Assembly: GCA_020832285.1 (NCBI GenBank)
Contig: JAFIFB010000013.1
Span: 1-34,142 of the forward strand
Source: Balneolaceae bacterium
GTDB taxonomy: Bacteria > Bacteroidota > Rhodothermia > Balneolales > Balneolaceae
Reading direction: 5' to 3'
Length of the DNA: 34,142 bases
A program made the position numbers and the translations under genes. Positions 17,080 through 25,968 of this stretch are shown here, one piece after another. The notes under the pieces were generated by a model. The model worked only from the letters and a program-made list of their open reading frames with translations. It was not told where the DNA came from and did not search any database. Within the stretch, counting starts at the first letter, position 1. Each line of letters opens with the position of its first letter.

Positions 17080-17697
17080 TTAATTTTTGATGGGCCTTTT
17101 TTTAGCTTTTAATGAACTTTCAAACTGCCAAAATGCTTCAGATTTTGGTGTTGTTTGAGCTTCCCAGCTATGGGTATCAAATCCATAGGTTTCGATAATG
17201 ATTTGGTACTTTTCTAACCAGATTTTGTGGCTCAGCTTATGAAAAATGGGTGCCTCCGCAATTGGCATGGGGAAATGCGTTTTTTTGTGATCATCATAGG
17301 CAAATAACCAGAGATCTTTCGTCTTTAGTCTGCCGGATTCCAGCAGGTTAAGAACAGCATTACTTGTCTCTTCATGCCTAAGGTGCCGCGTGTATTCTCC
17401 CTGAGGGGAATGAGTGATGATGAGATCGTATAAGGGTATTGGCAGCAGGTCTAAAATAGCTTGCTCAACTTCCTGAATATTTAGTGGTTTTTGGTCTGGC
17501 CCATCGTCCAGATCACCCATTACACCTTGAGCATTAAGTTTTAACATTGCCTGGTTAAATCTTGGCTCCCGGTTTTTATCATTTTTTCTACATAAGGATA
17601 TAACAAACCAATTCCATTCAGGATTAGATAAAATGGTGCCACCGGCCCACAAAGTTTCGTCATCAGGATGAGCAACTATTACTGCACAGTTTTTCAT
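17080..17697 (-). CDS. PIG-L/LmbE-family zinc deacetylase
   Basis: 205 residues. The signature AHPDDE gives His10 and Asp13 as zinc ligands with Asp12 as general base, and HLRHEE near 105-110 provides the third ligand His108. The family removes acetyl groups from N-acetylglucosamine or related sugars on small molecules and lipids. No signal peptide. Lying between a GH130 gene (58-base gap) and a GT4 gene (7-base gap), it suggests that one sugar in the product carries an N-acetyl group that is removed during synthesis. Confidence 0.88.
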   Translation of the reverse strand: MKNCAVIVAHPDDETLWAGGTILSNPEWNWFVISLCRKNDKNREPRFNQAMLKLNAQGVMGDLDDGPDQKPLNIQEVEQAILDLLPIPLYDLIITHSPQGEYTRHLRHEETSNAVLNLLESGRLKTKDLWLFAYDDHKKTHFPMPIAEAPIFHKLSHKIWLEKYQIIIETYGFDTHSWEAQTTPKSEAFWQFESSLKAKKRPIKN

Positions 17698-17755
17698 GGT
17701 TGTCTCATTTATGGATTATTTATCAATTTCGCTTCAAGAGATCTTTGAATTATTA

Positions 17756-19207
17756 TCACACTCGTTTCATTCTGGAAAGCAAATCACTTACATCCACAGT
17801 AGCAATTCTTGATGTTATATCGGACATGGCGTACGGCACAATTAGCTTGTTGTTATGAATCAAAGAGCCACAGGAATAGACCACATTGGGTACATAACCT
17901 TCGCGCTCTTCCTCATTTGGTGTAAGAAACGGCTCTTCGAGCCGTGCAATAACTTTCGAGGGATTTTCAAGATCAAGCAAAATGGCACCGATAACATACT
18001 GCCTCATGGGTCCAACGCCATGCGTTATCACTATCCACCCCTCACCTGTTTCAATTGGTGAGCCGCAATTCCCTATCTGAACAAATTCCCAGGGCATTTT
18101 TGGTTCCTGAATTATTTCAGCCTTATCCCAAAAGTGCAGGTGGTCAGAATACATGATGTAGTTATTCTCTCCATCCATACGGGAAAGCATCACATATTTA
18201 CCGTTTATCTTTCGCGGGAAAAGGGCCATCCCTTTATTTTGAACAGCCTCGCCATTTAACGTAATGATATCAAAAAAAACAAAATCCTTGGTTAAAAGCA
18301 GCTGCGGAAGAATACAAACACCATTATATGCAGTGTAGGTCGCATAGTAGACAATTTCACCATTCTCATAGAAAAATTGAACAAACCGTGCGTCTTCTAT
18401 TCCCTTGCTTTCATTTTCAGAAACCGGGAAAATCACACGTTCAGAAATATCATTTTTTGATTCAAATTTTATGAAATAATTAGAATCGGCAAGCCAGAGA
18501 ATATTATTTATCGATTCTTTAGAATAAGCATTTACAGTATCCATTTGAACCGCTGTAATTCTACTCTTTAACTGGCTGAACGTGAATGATTCCGGCAGTT
18601 TTTTAAATACCCTTATACTTGTTTCATTCCACGCTTTCATATGTTCCAGCTTACGCTGAAACATATGACGAACATACGATTGGTCATGACGGATTTTGGG
18701 AGTTTCAACAAACTCGCTTACCGGATTAAAAAGAATGGAGCCATCTTCTTTAATGATACCGCTGCGAAATACGATGGAAGAGATATGGCCTTCTCCGGTA
18801 GCCCGAAGACTCATGATAAACCGTAAACTTCCGGGATCGACACCTTCCTGGTTTGGATGAGGAACAATTGACGGATTAAAAAGGGCTGCAGATTCAATAG
18901 AGTACTCCATCGAAAAGTAAGCTCCTATCAATTGCTTCTTGGTGCTGCTTAATTTTTGGCCATCCGGAACATATTGGGATACCTTCTCAAAGTTTGCCTT
19001 AAACACACCTGCGATATCTTTATGTCTGTCGGAGAAATTAAAATTAACTGTTTTCAGTAATTCTTTAGCTCTTTCATCAGATAAATTTACAACCCTGGAT
19101 ATGATTCCCTCTATTCGTTTTTTGACCTGCATATGAGTACGGGTTATTACTCTTGATGCGTTCCTGTTAATTTTAGTTCTGCTTCTTTTAACGAATTTCT
19201 TTTTCAC
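17756..19207 (-). CDS. Long GH130 glycoside phosphorylase/hydrolase
   Basis: 483 residues, longer than the usual 300-350 of GH130. Residues 1 to about 100 are a basic, helical extension (starting MKKKFVKRSRTKINRNASRV) before the five-bladed propeller. The catalytic-acid region reads KGIEDARF with Asp272; the short paralogue upstream has GIEDPR at the same place. Later blades show PRKINGKYVMLSRMDGENNY and GEGWIVITHGVGPMRQY. GH130 enzymes act on beta-mannosides, most by phosphorolysis and some by hydrolysis, and I cannot tell which from sequence here. No signal peptide. The similar paired long and short GH130 genes with glycosyltransferases suggest a stepwise recycling system. Confidence 0.85.
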   Translation of the reverse strand: MKKKFVKRSRTKINRNASRVITRTHMQVKKRIEGIISRVVNLSDERAKELLKTVNFNFSDRHKDIAGVFKANFEKVSQYVPDGQKLSSTKKQLIGAYFSMEYSIESAALFNPSIVPHPNQEGVDPGSLRFIMSLRATGEGHISSIVFRSGIIKEDGSILFNPVSEFVETPKIRHDQSYVRHMFQRKLEHMKAWNETSIRVFKKLPESFTFSQLKSRITAVQMDTVNAYSKESINNILWLADSNYFIKFESKNDISERVIFPVSENESKGIEDARFVQFFYENGEIVYYATYTAYNGVCILPQLLLTKDFVFFDIITLNGEAVQNKGMALFPRKINGKYVMLSRMDGENNYIMYSDHLHFWDKAEIIQEPKMPWEFVQIGNCGSPIETGEGWIVITHGVGPMRQYVIGAILLDLENPSKVIARLEEPFLTPNEEEREGYVPNVVYSCGSLIHNNKLIVPYAMSDITSRIATVDVSDLLSRMKRV

Positions 19208-19258
19208 TTTTTTCCTGATTAGGAAGGTTAATACTTCTTATATGCATATGTTTTATCC

Positions 19259-20272
19259 TTATTGTAATTTCAAAATATGTTTATAAGTCTCAAGGTATGC
19301 CTGCGTCATTTTTTCTCTGCTGAACTTTGAAAGCGCCCACTCCCTGCACCTGTTTCGCTCAATAGTTTTGATGTTATTTACTGCTTCGGCTGCTTCTTCA
19401 ATGCTGTTTACCAGAAAACCGGTTTCCCCGTCAATGATCAGTTCAGGCATAGAACCTAAATTGAATGCGATAACGGGCGTGCCGCACATCATCGATTCTG
19501 CCACACTTAAACCAAATGGTTCTTTAAAACTGATGGGGTGCAGAAGTGCAAACGCTTCTCCCAGCAGTTTATCCCTTTCCTCTGATCCCGAATTCCCCAC
19601 ATACAGTATGTCATCATCATTAATAAAGGGCTTTACTTTGCTGTCAAAATATTCCTGATCCTGGATTAAGCCCGAAATAATTAATTTCCGTCCCGTTTTT
19701 TTGGCAATCTGTATAGATTCCCAAGTCCCTTTTTCTGGGTGGATTCGCCCAAAAAACAACAGATACTCTTTTGAAGCTTCCCGAAATGTAAACTCATCTG
19801 TATTAATCCCATTATATATGGTTGCAATGTAATCAAGTTCAGGAGAACGGTCGGAGTTACTTATGGATACGTAATAATTGTCGTTGTTATACTTTTTATA
19901 TACCGGCAATATCCTGGGAGATGAAAAACCATGAATGGTGGTCAGAATGGGCGTTTTAATCAGCCGGGAATAGGTAAGCGGAAGAAAATCGAAGTGGTTA
20001 TGAATGATATCAAATTCATCTGCCTGTTCCATCAGGTGACCGATATGAAGGCATTCCCATACCTTTGGGTCCGTTTCCGGATTCTCAGCGTAACCCTCAT
20101 TCGTCACAGATTGCAAACGGCCTATTGTAAGCGAATTACCTGTAGCAAATAAGGTGACATCAATGTCATTGGCTACTAATCCTTCAGTAATATTTGAAGC
20201 CACCTGTTCCCAGGGGCCGTATTTTTCCGGTGGCGTTCTCCATGCAATGGGTGACAATATGGCTACTTTCAT
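19259..20272 (-). CDS. GT4 glycosyltransferase (operon gene 3)
   Basis: 337 residues, GT-B fold. It opens MKVAILSPIAWRTPPEKYGP with the N-terminal nucleotide-sugar fold, has IHNHFDFLP near 90-98, LLFFGRIHPEKGTWE at the start of the C-terminal domain, and the EX7E motif KEPFGLSVAES with Glu251 and Glu259. It resembles trehalose/sucrose-type or mannosyl GT4 enzymes of small soluble acceptors, but no specific donor can be assigned. It starts just beyond the 227-bp repeat element and is followed after 51 bases by the long GH130 gene. Confidence 0.88.
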   Translation of the reverse strand: MKVAILSPIAWRTPPEKYGPWEQVASNITEGLVANDIDVTLFATGNSLTIGRLQSVTNEGYAENPETDPKVWECLHIGHLMEQADEFDIIHNHFDFLPLTYSRLIKTPILTTIHGFSSPRILPVYKKYNNDNYYVSISNSDRSPELDYIATIYNGINTDEFTFREASKEYLLFFGRIHPEKGTWESIQIAKKTGRKLIISGLIQDQEYFDSKVKPFINDDDILYVGNSGSEERDKLLGEAFALLHPISFKEPFGLSVAESMMCGTPVIAFNLGSMPELIIDGETGFLVNSIEEAAEAVNNIKTIERNRCREWALSKFSREKMTQAYLETYKHILKLQ

Positions 20273-20277
20273 ACTAT

Positions 20278-20504
20278 CCCGGATATCTCACTGTAAAATA
20301 TGTTAAACATAATGTAACCATTTCATATGTTATACTTTATAATCCAAATTTGGAATCTTTAAAAAACAGACCCTGTTTCTCTGCGACATTTTTTCCTCAA
20401 CTGCGTTGAATCTAAAATGACGTGCTCAACGTACTCAGGTACATTTCCGCTGCCATTTTAGATTCGCCTTGCTGAGGAAAAAATCTCTTGGTGAGATATC
20501 CGGG
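20278..20504. repeat. 227-bp element with nested inverted repeats inside the glycan operon
   Basis: Outer arms CCCGGATATCTCAC (20278-20291) and GTGAGATATCCGGG (20491-20504) are a perfect 14-bp inverted repeat. Inside lie ATTTTTTCCTCA (20388-20399) with TGAGGAAAAAAT (20473-20484), and GAATCTAAAATG (20408-20419) with CATTTTAGATTC (20454-20465), both perfect 12-bp pairs that stack into one long stem. The right arm ends exactly before the stop codon of the short GH130 gene and the left arm lies 5 bases from the GT4 start, so the element fills the whole gap. It looks like a non-coding palindromic mobile unit. Confidence 0.75.
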
Positions 20505-21431
20505 CTATTTAGGATCACGACGATTATTCAAACAGTGATCCACAAGCTCTTCTATAATTGCTGTGCCCACACACATGACTGTATCGGCTGCACCCCAGTA
20601 AATTTTTACTGTGCCATCGTCTTCTGGAACCGCTCCACAACTGAATACTACGTTGTGCACATAACCTGTAATCTCATACGGTTCTTCCGGCTGCAGAATC
20701 CATTCATCATCAACAGCAATAATTACAGACGGATCTTCGAGATCGTGCAGTACCAGCCCTAACCTGTAAACACTGCCGTCCATGGTCGGGAAAACACCAT
20801 GATAAATATTAAGCCAGCCCCTGGTTGTTTTAATAGGCGGTGCACCCGGGCCTATTTTCATTTCATCCCAGTGATACTGCAACGGTTTCATGATTAATTT
20901 GGATTCACCCCAGTAGATCAGGTCAGGTGAATAAGATATCCAGATAGACCATGGGGATATTTCGGAATGCGGACGATCCAGTCGTGCAAACAACCCATTA
21001 AACTTCTCCGGAAAGATCACCACATTGCGGTAGTCTGCTTCAGTGATAAGAGATATTCGCTCTACAGATTTAAAATCTGTGGTTTTTGCCAGGCCGATTC
21101 TCACGCCATTCCGGGAATAGGCGCTGTAGGTTATCAGGTATTCACCTTCAAATAAAATAATACGCGGGTCTTCAATACCATATTCTTCGTATTCTTTAAA
21201 AAAGTCTTCATCAGATGGAACCATAAATGGCTCTTCATCTACTACAAAATTAAACCCGTCATTGCTCACCGCCTTCCCCAATATGCTTCTTCCATTCCGT
21301 TTATGAGAACGAAATATCATGATATAGGTATCCCTGTATTTTACAACTCCGGCATTGTGTACCGTAGCCACAGGATAAGGCACATCATCTTTCGTAAGAA
21401 TGGGATTATTATGATATCTCTTTATCAGCAT
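20505..21431 (-). CDS. Short GH130 glycoside phosphorylase/hydrolase
   Basis: 308 residues, the normal size for a bare five-bladed GH130 propeller. The catalytic region is EEYGIEDPRIILFEGEYLITYSAYS with Asp88 in GIEDPR (positions 85-90), and the blade containing FARLDRPHSE, then IWISYSPDLIYWGESKLI, matches the family. The R-P-H cluster is where phosphorylases bind phosphate, which favours phosphorolysis, but the subfamily is not certain. The start overlaps the end of the upstream GT4-fusion gene by 23 bases, a strong sign of coupled expression. No signal peptide. Confidence 0.88.
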   Translation of the reverse strand: MLIKRYHNNPILTKDDVPYPVATVHNAGVVKYRDTYIMIFRSHKRNGRSILGKAVSNDGFNFVVDEEPFMVPSDEDFFKEYEEYGIEDPRIILFEGEYLITYSAYSRNGVRIGLAKTTDFKSVERISLITEADYRNVVIFPEKFNGLFARLDRPHSEISPWSIWISYSPDLIYWGESKLIMKPLQYHWDEMKIGPGAPPIKTTRGWLNIYHGVFPTMDGSVYRLGLVLHDLEDPSVIIAVDDEWILQPEEPYEITGYVHNVVFSCGAVPEDDGTVKIYWGAADTVMCVGTAIIEELVDHCLNNRRDPK

Positions 21432-23724
21432 ATTTTTTGCTCTTTCTGATTACAGAACCATTGCTCTTGAAATCCTTTTTGTCATTTTCTTCCAATGCCT
21501 GTAATACGATTAAATGGGAAATCAGATAAGCCAGCGTGCTTTCGGCCCCCTGGTTACGATTTACCCCATAGTTTTCAAGGCCATCGAAACACCCTTTGGT
21601 TTCATAATCATACAAACTCATCCGCAGGTCATTTTGCCCCAAAAACCACATGAAGCAAGAAAACAACTTCGACAGATAGTCTTTATCTTTTGTTAAGTAA
21701 AAGGCCTGATGATACATTAAAATCATGGCCAGTGCATCCAACGGTTGTTGAGCAAACATGGATCGTTTACCACCTTTTTCATACCATTCTTCATTGCCGA
21801 TAATTGACAAGTAACCATCTTTAAGAGTAAGATCCGTCAGAAAGTCCATCGATTCCAAAGCAACGGCTTTGATTTCATCGTCGTCAGATATTTCGGCAGC
21901 ATGTAAGAGGGCAAGGGGCAAAAGGCCATTATCATACGTGAGTTTTGGCTCAAACCAATTCCAGCCGGGCGACCTGTTTTTCTCATATTGATCGATTAAC
22001 TTCCCGGCAAGATTTCTTAATACCTTTATCATTGATTCATCTGAGGGATTATCTTTCAGGTAATAGCTGATCCCTAACATTGTATTGGCGATGGCTCGTA
22101 TTGATTTAATTTTTTCAAAGTGCGGGGAAGCCTCAAAGAAAATCAGTTTTCCTGTCTGGCAATAAGAATCATTAGGAGCATTACCTATCAGGTAGCCAAG
22201 AGCCCAGATAGCTCTTCCAAACGAATCCTCCGAACCAACCTCATCAAGAAAGTTCCGCTCAAAATTCAGAAAATTCCTGAATGTTCCGTCTTCGTTTTGC
22301 ATATAGTGAATGTAGCTCAGGTATACAGGAGTTAATTTTAGTGCAACCATGTCTTTCTTTTGCCTGTACGCCATAAGTGCCATCAGCAGAGCCCGGGCAT
22401 TATCATCAAGACAATATCCTTCTTTCAGATAGGGAATACTGAATCTAGCATGCTGAATAATCCCGGTATCATCCGTCAGGCGTTTAACATGATTTAAAGA
22501 AAATGGCGGCAGTAAAAGCGGATCAATTAACGTTTCGGCCTTCGCAAGAACTTCAGGCTCACTTGATTTAATTTGTTTGGCAAGCGTAATGTATTTGCTC
22601 CCGGATTTTGGCCAGGTTGTTGTTTTACCATATTCCCTGGCTTTATTTCTGATTTTCGTCAACTCATCAGGGTTATCGAGCAAGTCAAGCAGAATCTTTG
22701 AAAGTCCTTCAGAATCATTAAAGTTAAAAAACCGTCCCCGGCCTTCATCCAGTAATTCCGATGCATGCCAGTACGGTGTTGAAATAACCGCCGAACCTAC
22801 GCCAACTGCATAAGAGAGAGTTCCGCTTGTAATCTGTGCTTCATTCAGGTAAGGCGTAATGTATATATCACAGGCCGATAAATATTTAAATAGTTCTCTT
22901 TGATCTATAAATTCATTTATAAAAATAACATGATTTTCCAGGTTAAGCGTATTTACCAATTGATGAAGATAGTTGCGATATTCTTCGCCGGAATAACGAA
23001 CTACATTTGGATGCGTCTTCCCAAGGACGATGTATAACAGATCCGGATTTTTTTTAATTAACGCGGGCAATGCATTAATTACGGTTTCAATTCCCTTATT
23101 CCGGCTGAGAATTCCAAAGGTGAGTAATACTTTTTTATGCTCGAGTTTTAATTCCTTTTTGGATTGTTCTTTATCAAACTGAATATCGGGAACGCCATGT
23201 TCAATGATTGAAATCTTTTCTTCGTCTGCGTCATAGATCTCAGTGAGAAGTTCAATGGCTTTTTGACTCATAACAACCACTTTTTGGGCCATTTTGCAGA
23301 TTTTGCTCAGTACAACTTTCTCGTTGTAGGAAGGGTCTTTTACAATCGTATGAAGAGTTACGATGAGCGGAATTTCAAGACGATGAATTAAAGGAAGGAT
23401 ATACAAACCATTCTGACCTCCAAATATTCCGAATTCGTGTTCAATGATACAAACATCAGCGCCGCTTTGATTGATAAACTTTGCCGCTTCCAGGTAGTCA
23501 CGCTGATGTTCCTGCCTGATGTTCAGTTTAACCTCATCAGGATAATCATAGGATTGATCATGATCATTCATAGCAACAATGAACCCTTCAATTGTATCCT
23601 TTTTGGGCTTATTGCCGTTAGTCGATATAGCAGGATTTGTTACCATCGATTGGTAAAGGTTTTGGGTAAACGTTGCAATACCACATTCGCGGGGAGGATA
23701 TGTTCCTATGCAGGCAATTTTCAT
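21409..23724 (-). CDS. GT4 glycosyltransferase fused to an alpha-helical toroid domain
   Basis: 771 residues, first gene of the operon. Residues 1 to about 390 are a GT4 domain: PPRECGIATFTQNLYQ at the start, EHEFGIFGG (about 93-101), LTFGILSRNKGIETV (about 204-218), and a variant donor motif YLNEAQITSGTLSYA where the second Glu of EX7E is missing. Residues about 415-750 are helical repeats (GYCLDDNARALLMALMAY, EDSFGRAIWALGYL, MFAQQPLDALAMIL), resembling an (alpha/alpha)6 barrel of glycosidase or epimerase type. No known fusion of this shape comes to mind by name. It may extend a glycan and trim or bind it. Confidence 0.85.
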   Translation of the reverse strand: MKIACIGTYPPRECGIATFTQNLYQSMVTNPAISTNGNKPKKDTIEGFIVAMNDHDQSYDYPDEVKLNIRQEHQRDYLEAAKFINQSGADVCIIEHEFGIFGGQNGLYILPLIHRLEIPLIVTLHTIVKDPSYNEKVVLSKICKMAQKVVVMSQKAIELLTEIYDADEEKISIIEHGVPDIQFDKEQSKKELKLEHKKVLLTFGILSRNKGIETVINALPALIKKNPDLLYIVLGKTHPNVVRYSGEEYRNYLHQLVNTLNLENHVIFINEFIDQRELFKYLSACDIYITPYLNEAQITSGTLSYAVGVGSAVISTPYWHASELLDEGRGRFFNFNDSEGLSKILLDLLDNPDELTKIRNKAREYGKTTTWPKSGSKYITLAKQIKSSEPEVLAKAETLIDPLLLPPFSLNHVKRLTDDTGIIQHARFSIPYLKEGYCLDDNARALLMALMAYRQKKDMVALKLTPVYLSYIHYMQNEDGTFRNFLNFERNFLDEVGSEDSFGRAIWALGYLIGNAPNDSYCQTGKLIFFEASPHFEKIKSIRAIANTMLGISYYLKDNPSDESMIKVLRNLAGKLIDQYEKNRSPGWNWFEPKLTYDNGLLPLALLHAAEISDDDEIKAVALESMDFLTDLTLKDGYLSIIGNEEWYEKGGKRSMFAQQPLDALAMILMYHQAFYLTKDKDYLSKLFSCFMWFLGQNDLRMSLYDYETKGCFDGLENYGVNRNQGAESTLAYLISHLIVLQALEENDKKDFKSNGSVIRKSKKYADKEIS

Positions 23725-24227
23725 TTTTTATAAGAAATAAGATGTTATTAAGCATCAGTTTTTATTGTCCCTGGCCGTTAACTATTTTCTGTTTTACGAC
23801 GGCTCGGTGTTTCTGCTTCCTGGCAATCAATGTTGATGTTAATCAGGGCTAAGTTTGTAATTGCCTGAATGATCTATTTTAGGCTGGTATTGATTTATCC
23901 CTCTATTCCGGGTTAATAAGCTTGATGATCCCTAATACTAATCAAATAGGATGGAATACGAATTACATTATGTCAGAAAAGAGTTACATATTTCAACTAT
24001 TCTTTATCATTATTTACATATAAACATGCGTACTAAAGGAAGGGAAAGTCTTTTTTTAAAACTGACGACCTGTTTTTTAAGCGGCGGGCATGATTTCTAA
24101 ATCGATTGAGATACACGAACCGGTCAGTACATTCAATGAAACGCGAAGAAAAGCTATTGTTTTAACTTGAAATTACCGAAAAGAGGAGAGCTTACTAAGT
24201 GTTATGTCAAAGATAAACCGTCGGGTA
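23725..24227. other. Intergenic region upstream of the glycan operon
   Basis: About 500 bases with no gene. It must contain the promoter of the seven-gene operon. It is AT-rich, has no obvious operator repeats, and ends at the first 77-bp palindromic element. Confidence 0.5.
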
Positions 24228-24304
24228 AGTCATCAGACGAGTTCTTCAAAAAATATACCAATGACGATAATTGGGATGATCCCGGATTGACTCGTCTGAT
24301 GACT
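24228..24304. repeat. 77-bp palindromic element, copy 1
   Basis: AGTCATCAGACGAGT (24228-24242) and ACTCGTCTGATGACT (24290-24304) are a perfect 15-bp inverted repeat around a 47-base centre. The centre contains ACGATAATTGG. The second copy at 25969-26045 has the same total length and matches at 63 of 77 positions. The element lies downstream of the rhlE-like gene. Confidence 0.8.
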
Positions 24305-24494
24305 CTCCAACACTTTTACAGTTGACACGACACTAAGAAGAAAATCGGCCTTCAGAGCCTGTACTAACAACAAATTCGGGAAAATGCTGGTTGAGCCTGT
24401 TTCCCTGCAAAAATTTTGTTTTGACGGTCTTCCTATTAACACCGGAGCAATGTAAGGTTCATCACCTTCATTATTCTTTATGAAAGGAAGCGAA

Positions 24495-24525
24495 AAGTCA
24501 TTCTGAAATCAGTTCAGAATGACTT
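24495..24525 (-). terminator. Stem-loop after the DEAD-box helicase gene
   Basis: AAGTCATTCTGAA (24495-24507) and TTCAGAATGACTT (24513-24525) form a perfect 13-bp stem with a 5-nt loop, 11 bases beyond the helicase stop. On the minus strand it is followed by TTCGCTTCC, a weak T-run, so it is either a modest intrinsic terminator or an mRNA end-stabilising hairpin. Confidence 0.65.
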
Positions 24526-24536
24526 GTAAGAGCGTT

Positions 24537-25805
24537 TCATCTTTGGCGTCTAATTCTTTTTTTATTTGATCTGTTCGCTTTTGACCGCGCGCCGTTTTTC
24601 CGGCTTCCATTGTTTCGGCTCTTCTGTGGTTTGCGCGACTGCTGTTTTTCAGGTTCCGGCGGATTATGATCTGTCAGCGGAAAGTCGTGCTCATCAATAA
24701 TAGGAATTCTTTTGCCGATCAGCTTTTCAATATCGCGGAGATAGGCTTTTTCCTGTGCATCACAGAAAGAGAGTGCAGTTCCATCTGATCCGGCGCGGCC
24801 TGTACGTCCAATTCTGTGAATATAGGTTTCCGGTATATTTGGAATTTCATAATTGATCACGTACTGAAGTTCATCCACATCGATACCGCGGGCAGCAATA
24901 TCGGTAGCCACCAGCACGCGGGTTCGCTGATCTTTGAAATTACCCAAAGCTTTCTGCCGGGCTGCCTGTGATTTATTTCCATGAATAGCTTCTGCCTGGA
25001 TGTTACTTCCGTTCAGAAGCTTTACAACCTTATTTGCACCGTGCTTGGTACGGGTAAATACAAGCGCCGATTTGATTGAATCATCCTGCAGAACATCAAC
25101 CAGCAGATTCTTCTTATTTCCTTTATCTACATAATAAAGCCCCTGTTGAATGGCCTCTACTGTTGAAGATTCGGGAGTAACTTCTACTTTTTTGGGGTTG
25201 TGAAGGATTGATTTCGACAGTTTCACAATTTCTGGCGGCATGGTAGCCGAGAAGAAAAGGGTCTGCTTCTTTCGCGGGAGTGCAGAAAGCAGTTTTTTCA
25301 CATCGTGGATAAAGCCCATGTCGAGCATGCGGTCTGCTTCATCCAGTACAAAAATTTCAACATCAGAGATAGAAATGTACCCCTGGTTCATCAGGTCGAG
25401 CAGGCGGCCGGGTGTGGCGGTTAAGATATCAACGCCCTGTTTCAATTTCTTTACCTGGCTTTTTTGGTTTACGCCGCCAAAAATTACTGCAGTATTCAGG
25501 CCGGTATATCGGCCATAGTTTTGAAAACTCTCATCAATCTGGATAGCCAGTTCGCGGGTTGGTGTAACAATCAGGCTTCTGATTTTCCTGTTACGATCTG
25601 TGCTCTTGTTCTTACTCAGGAGTTCCAAAATTGGAATGGCAAAGGCGGCCGTTTTACCGGTCCCGGTCTGTGCACAACCCAAAAGGTCTGTACCCTGGAG
25701 TGCAATTGGAATGGCTTGAGATTGAATGGGGGTAGGTTCGGTGTATCCTTCTTTTTTTAATGATCTGAGGATTGGATCAGTTAGATTCAGCGAATTAAAT
25801 GTCAT
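24537..25805 (-). CDS. rhlE: DEAD-box RNA helicase, RhlE type
   Basis: The start MTFNSLNLTDPIL at 25805 fits the family; an ATG 33 bases further upstream lies inside a hairpin and adds residues no homologue should have. In order: Q motif PTPIQSQAI, motif I AQTGTGKT, Ia PTRELA, Ib TPGR, motif II DEAD, motif III SAT, IV FTRTKHGANKV, V ATDIAARGID and VI HRIGRTGRAG. A basic, Arg/Lys/Asn-rich tail of about 60 residues follows, as in RhlE proteins, for RNA binding. Such helicases act in ribosome assembly, RNA decay and cold growth. Two copies of a 77-bp repeat flank the gene. Confidence 0.93.
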   Translation of the reverse strand: MTFNSLNLTDPILRSLKKEGYTEPTPIQSQAIPIALQGTDLLGCAQTGTGKTAAFAIPILELLSKNKSTDRNRKIRSLIVTPTRELAIQIDESFQNYGRYTGLNTAVIFGGVNQKSQVKKLKQGVDILTATPGRLLDLMNQGYISISDVEIFVLDEADRMLDMGFIHDVKKLLSALPRKKQTLFFSATMPPEIVKLSKSILHNPKKVEVTPESSTVEAIQQGLYYVDKGNKKNLLVDVLQDDSIKSALVFTRTKHGANKVVKLLNGSNIQAEAIHGNKSQAARQKALGNFKDQRTRVLVATDIAARGIDVDELQYVINYEIPNIPETYIHRIGRTGRAGSDGTALSFCDAQEKAYLRDIEKLIGKRIPIIDEHDFPLTDHNPPEPEKQQSRKPQKSRNNGSRKNGARSKANRSNKKRIRRQR

Positions 25806-25823
25806 ATAGGGGATAAAATGAAA

Positions 25824-25855
25824 AAAGCCCGCTTTCAAATAAAAAGCCGGGCTTT
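25824..25855 (-). terminator. Terminator-like hairpin just upstream of rhlE
   Basis: On the minus strand AAAGCCCGGCTTT pairs with AAAGCGGGCTTT (one bulged G), followed at once by a run of T residues, 18 bases before the rhlE start. An intrinsic terminator here could end transcripts coming from the beta-barrel gene 390 bases upstream, or act as an attenuator in the rhlE leader. On the plus strand it is followed by no T-run, so it works only toward rhlE. Confidence 0.6.
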
Positions 25856-25968
25856 AAAAAGTGAACTGTAAGATACGGAATTTAAAGGTGAGATCCTTTT
25901 CTAAAACAATCGGATCCTTTCCACCAATTTCTTGAACCTGGTATCTTTTAAAAATTTAACGACGTATA

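Noticed and set aside
15930-17697. Bacillithiol synthesis pair (BshA/BshB)
   Set aside because: The PIG-L gene beside a GT4 suggested it, but the GT4 N-terminus does not match BshA and the neighbours are glycan enzymes.
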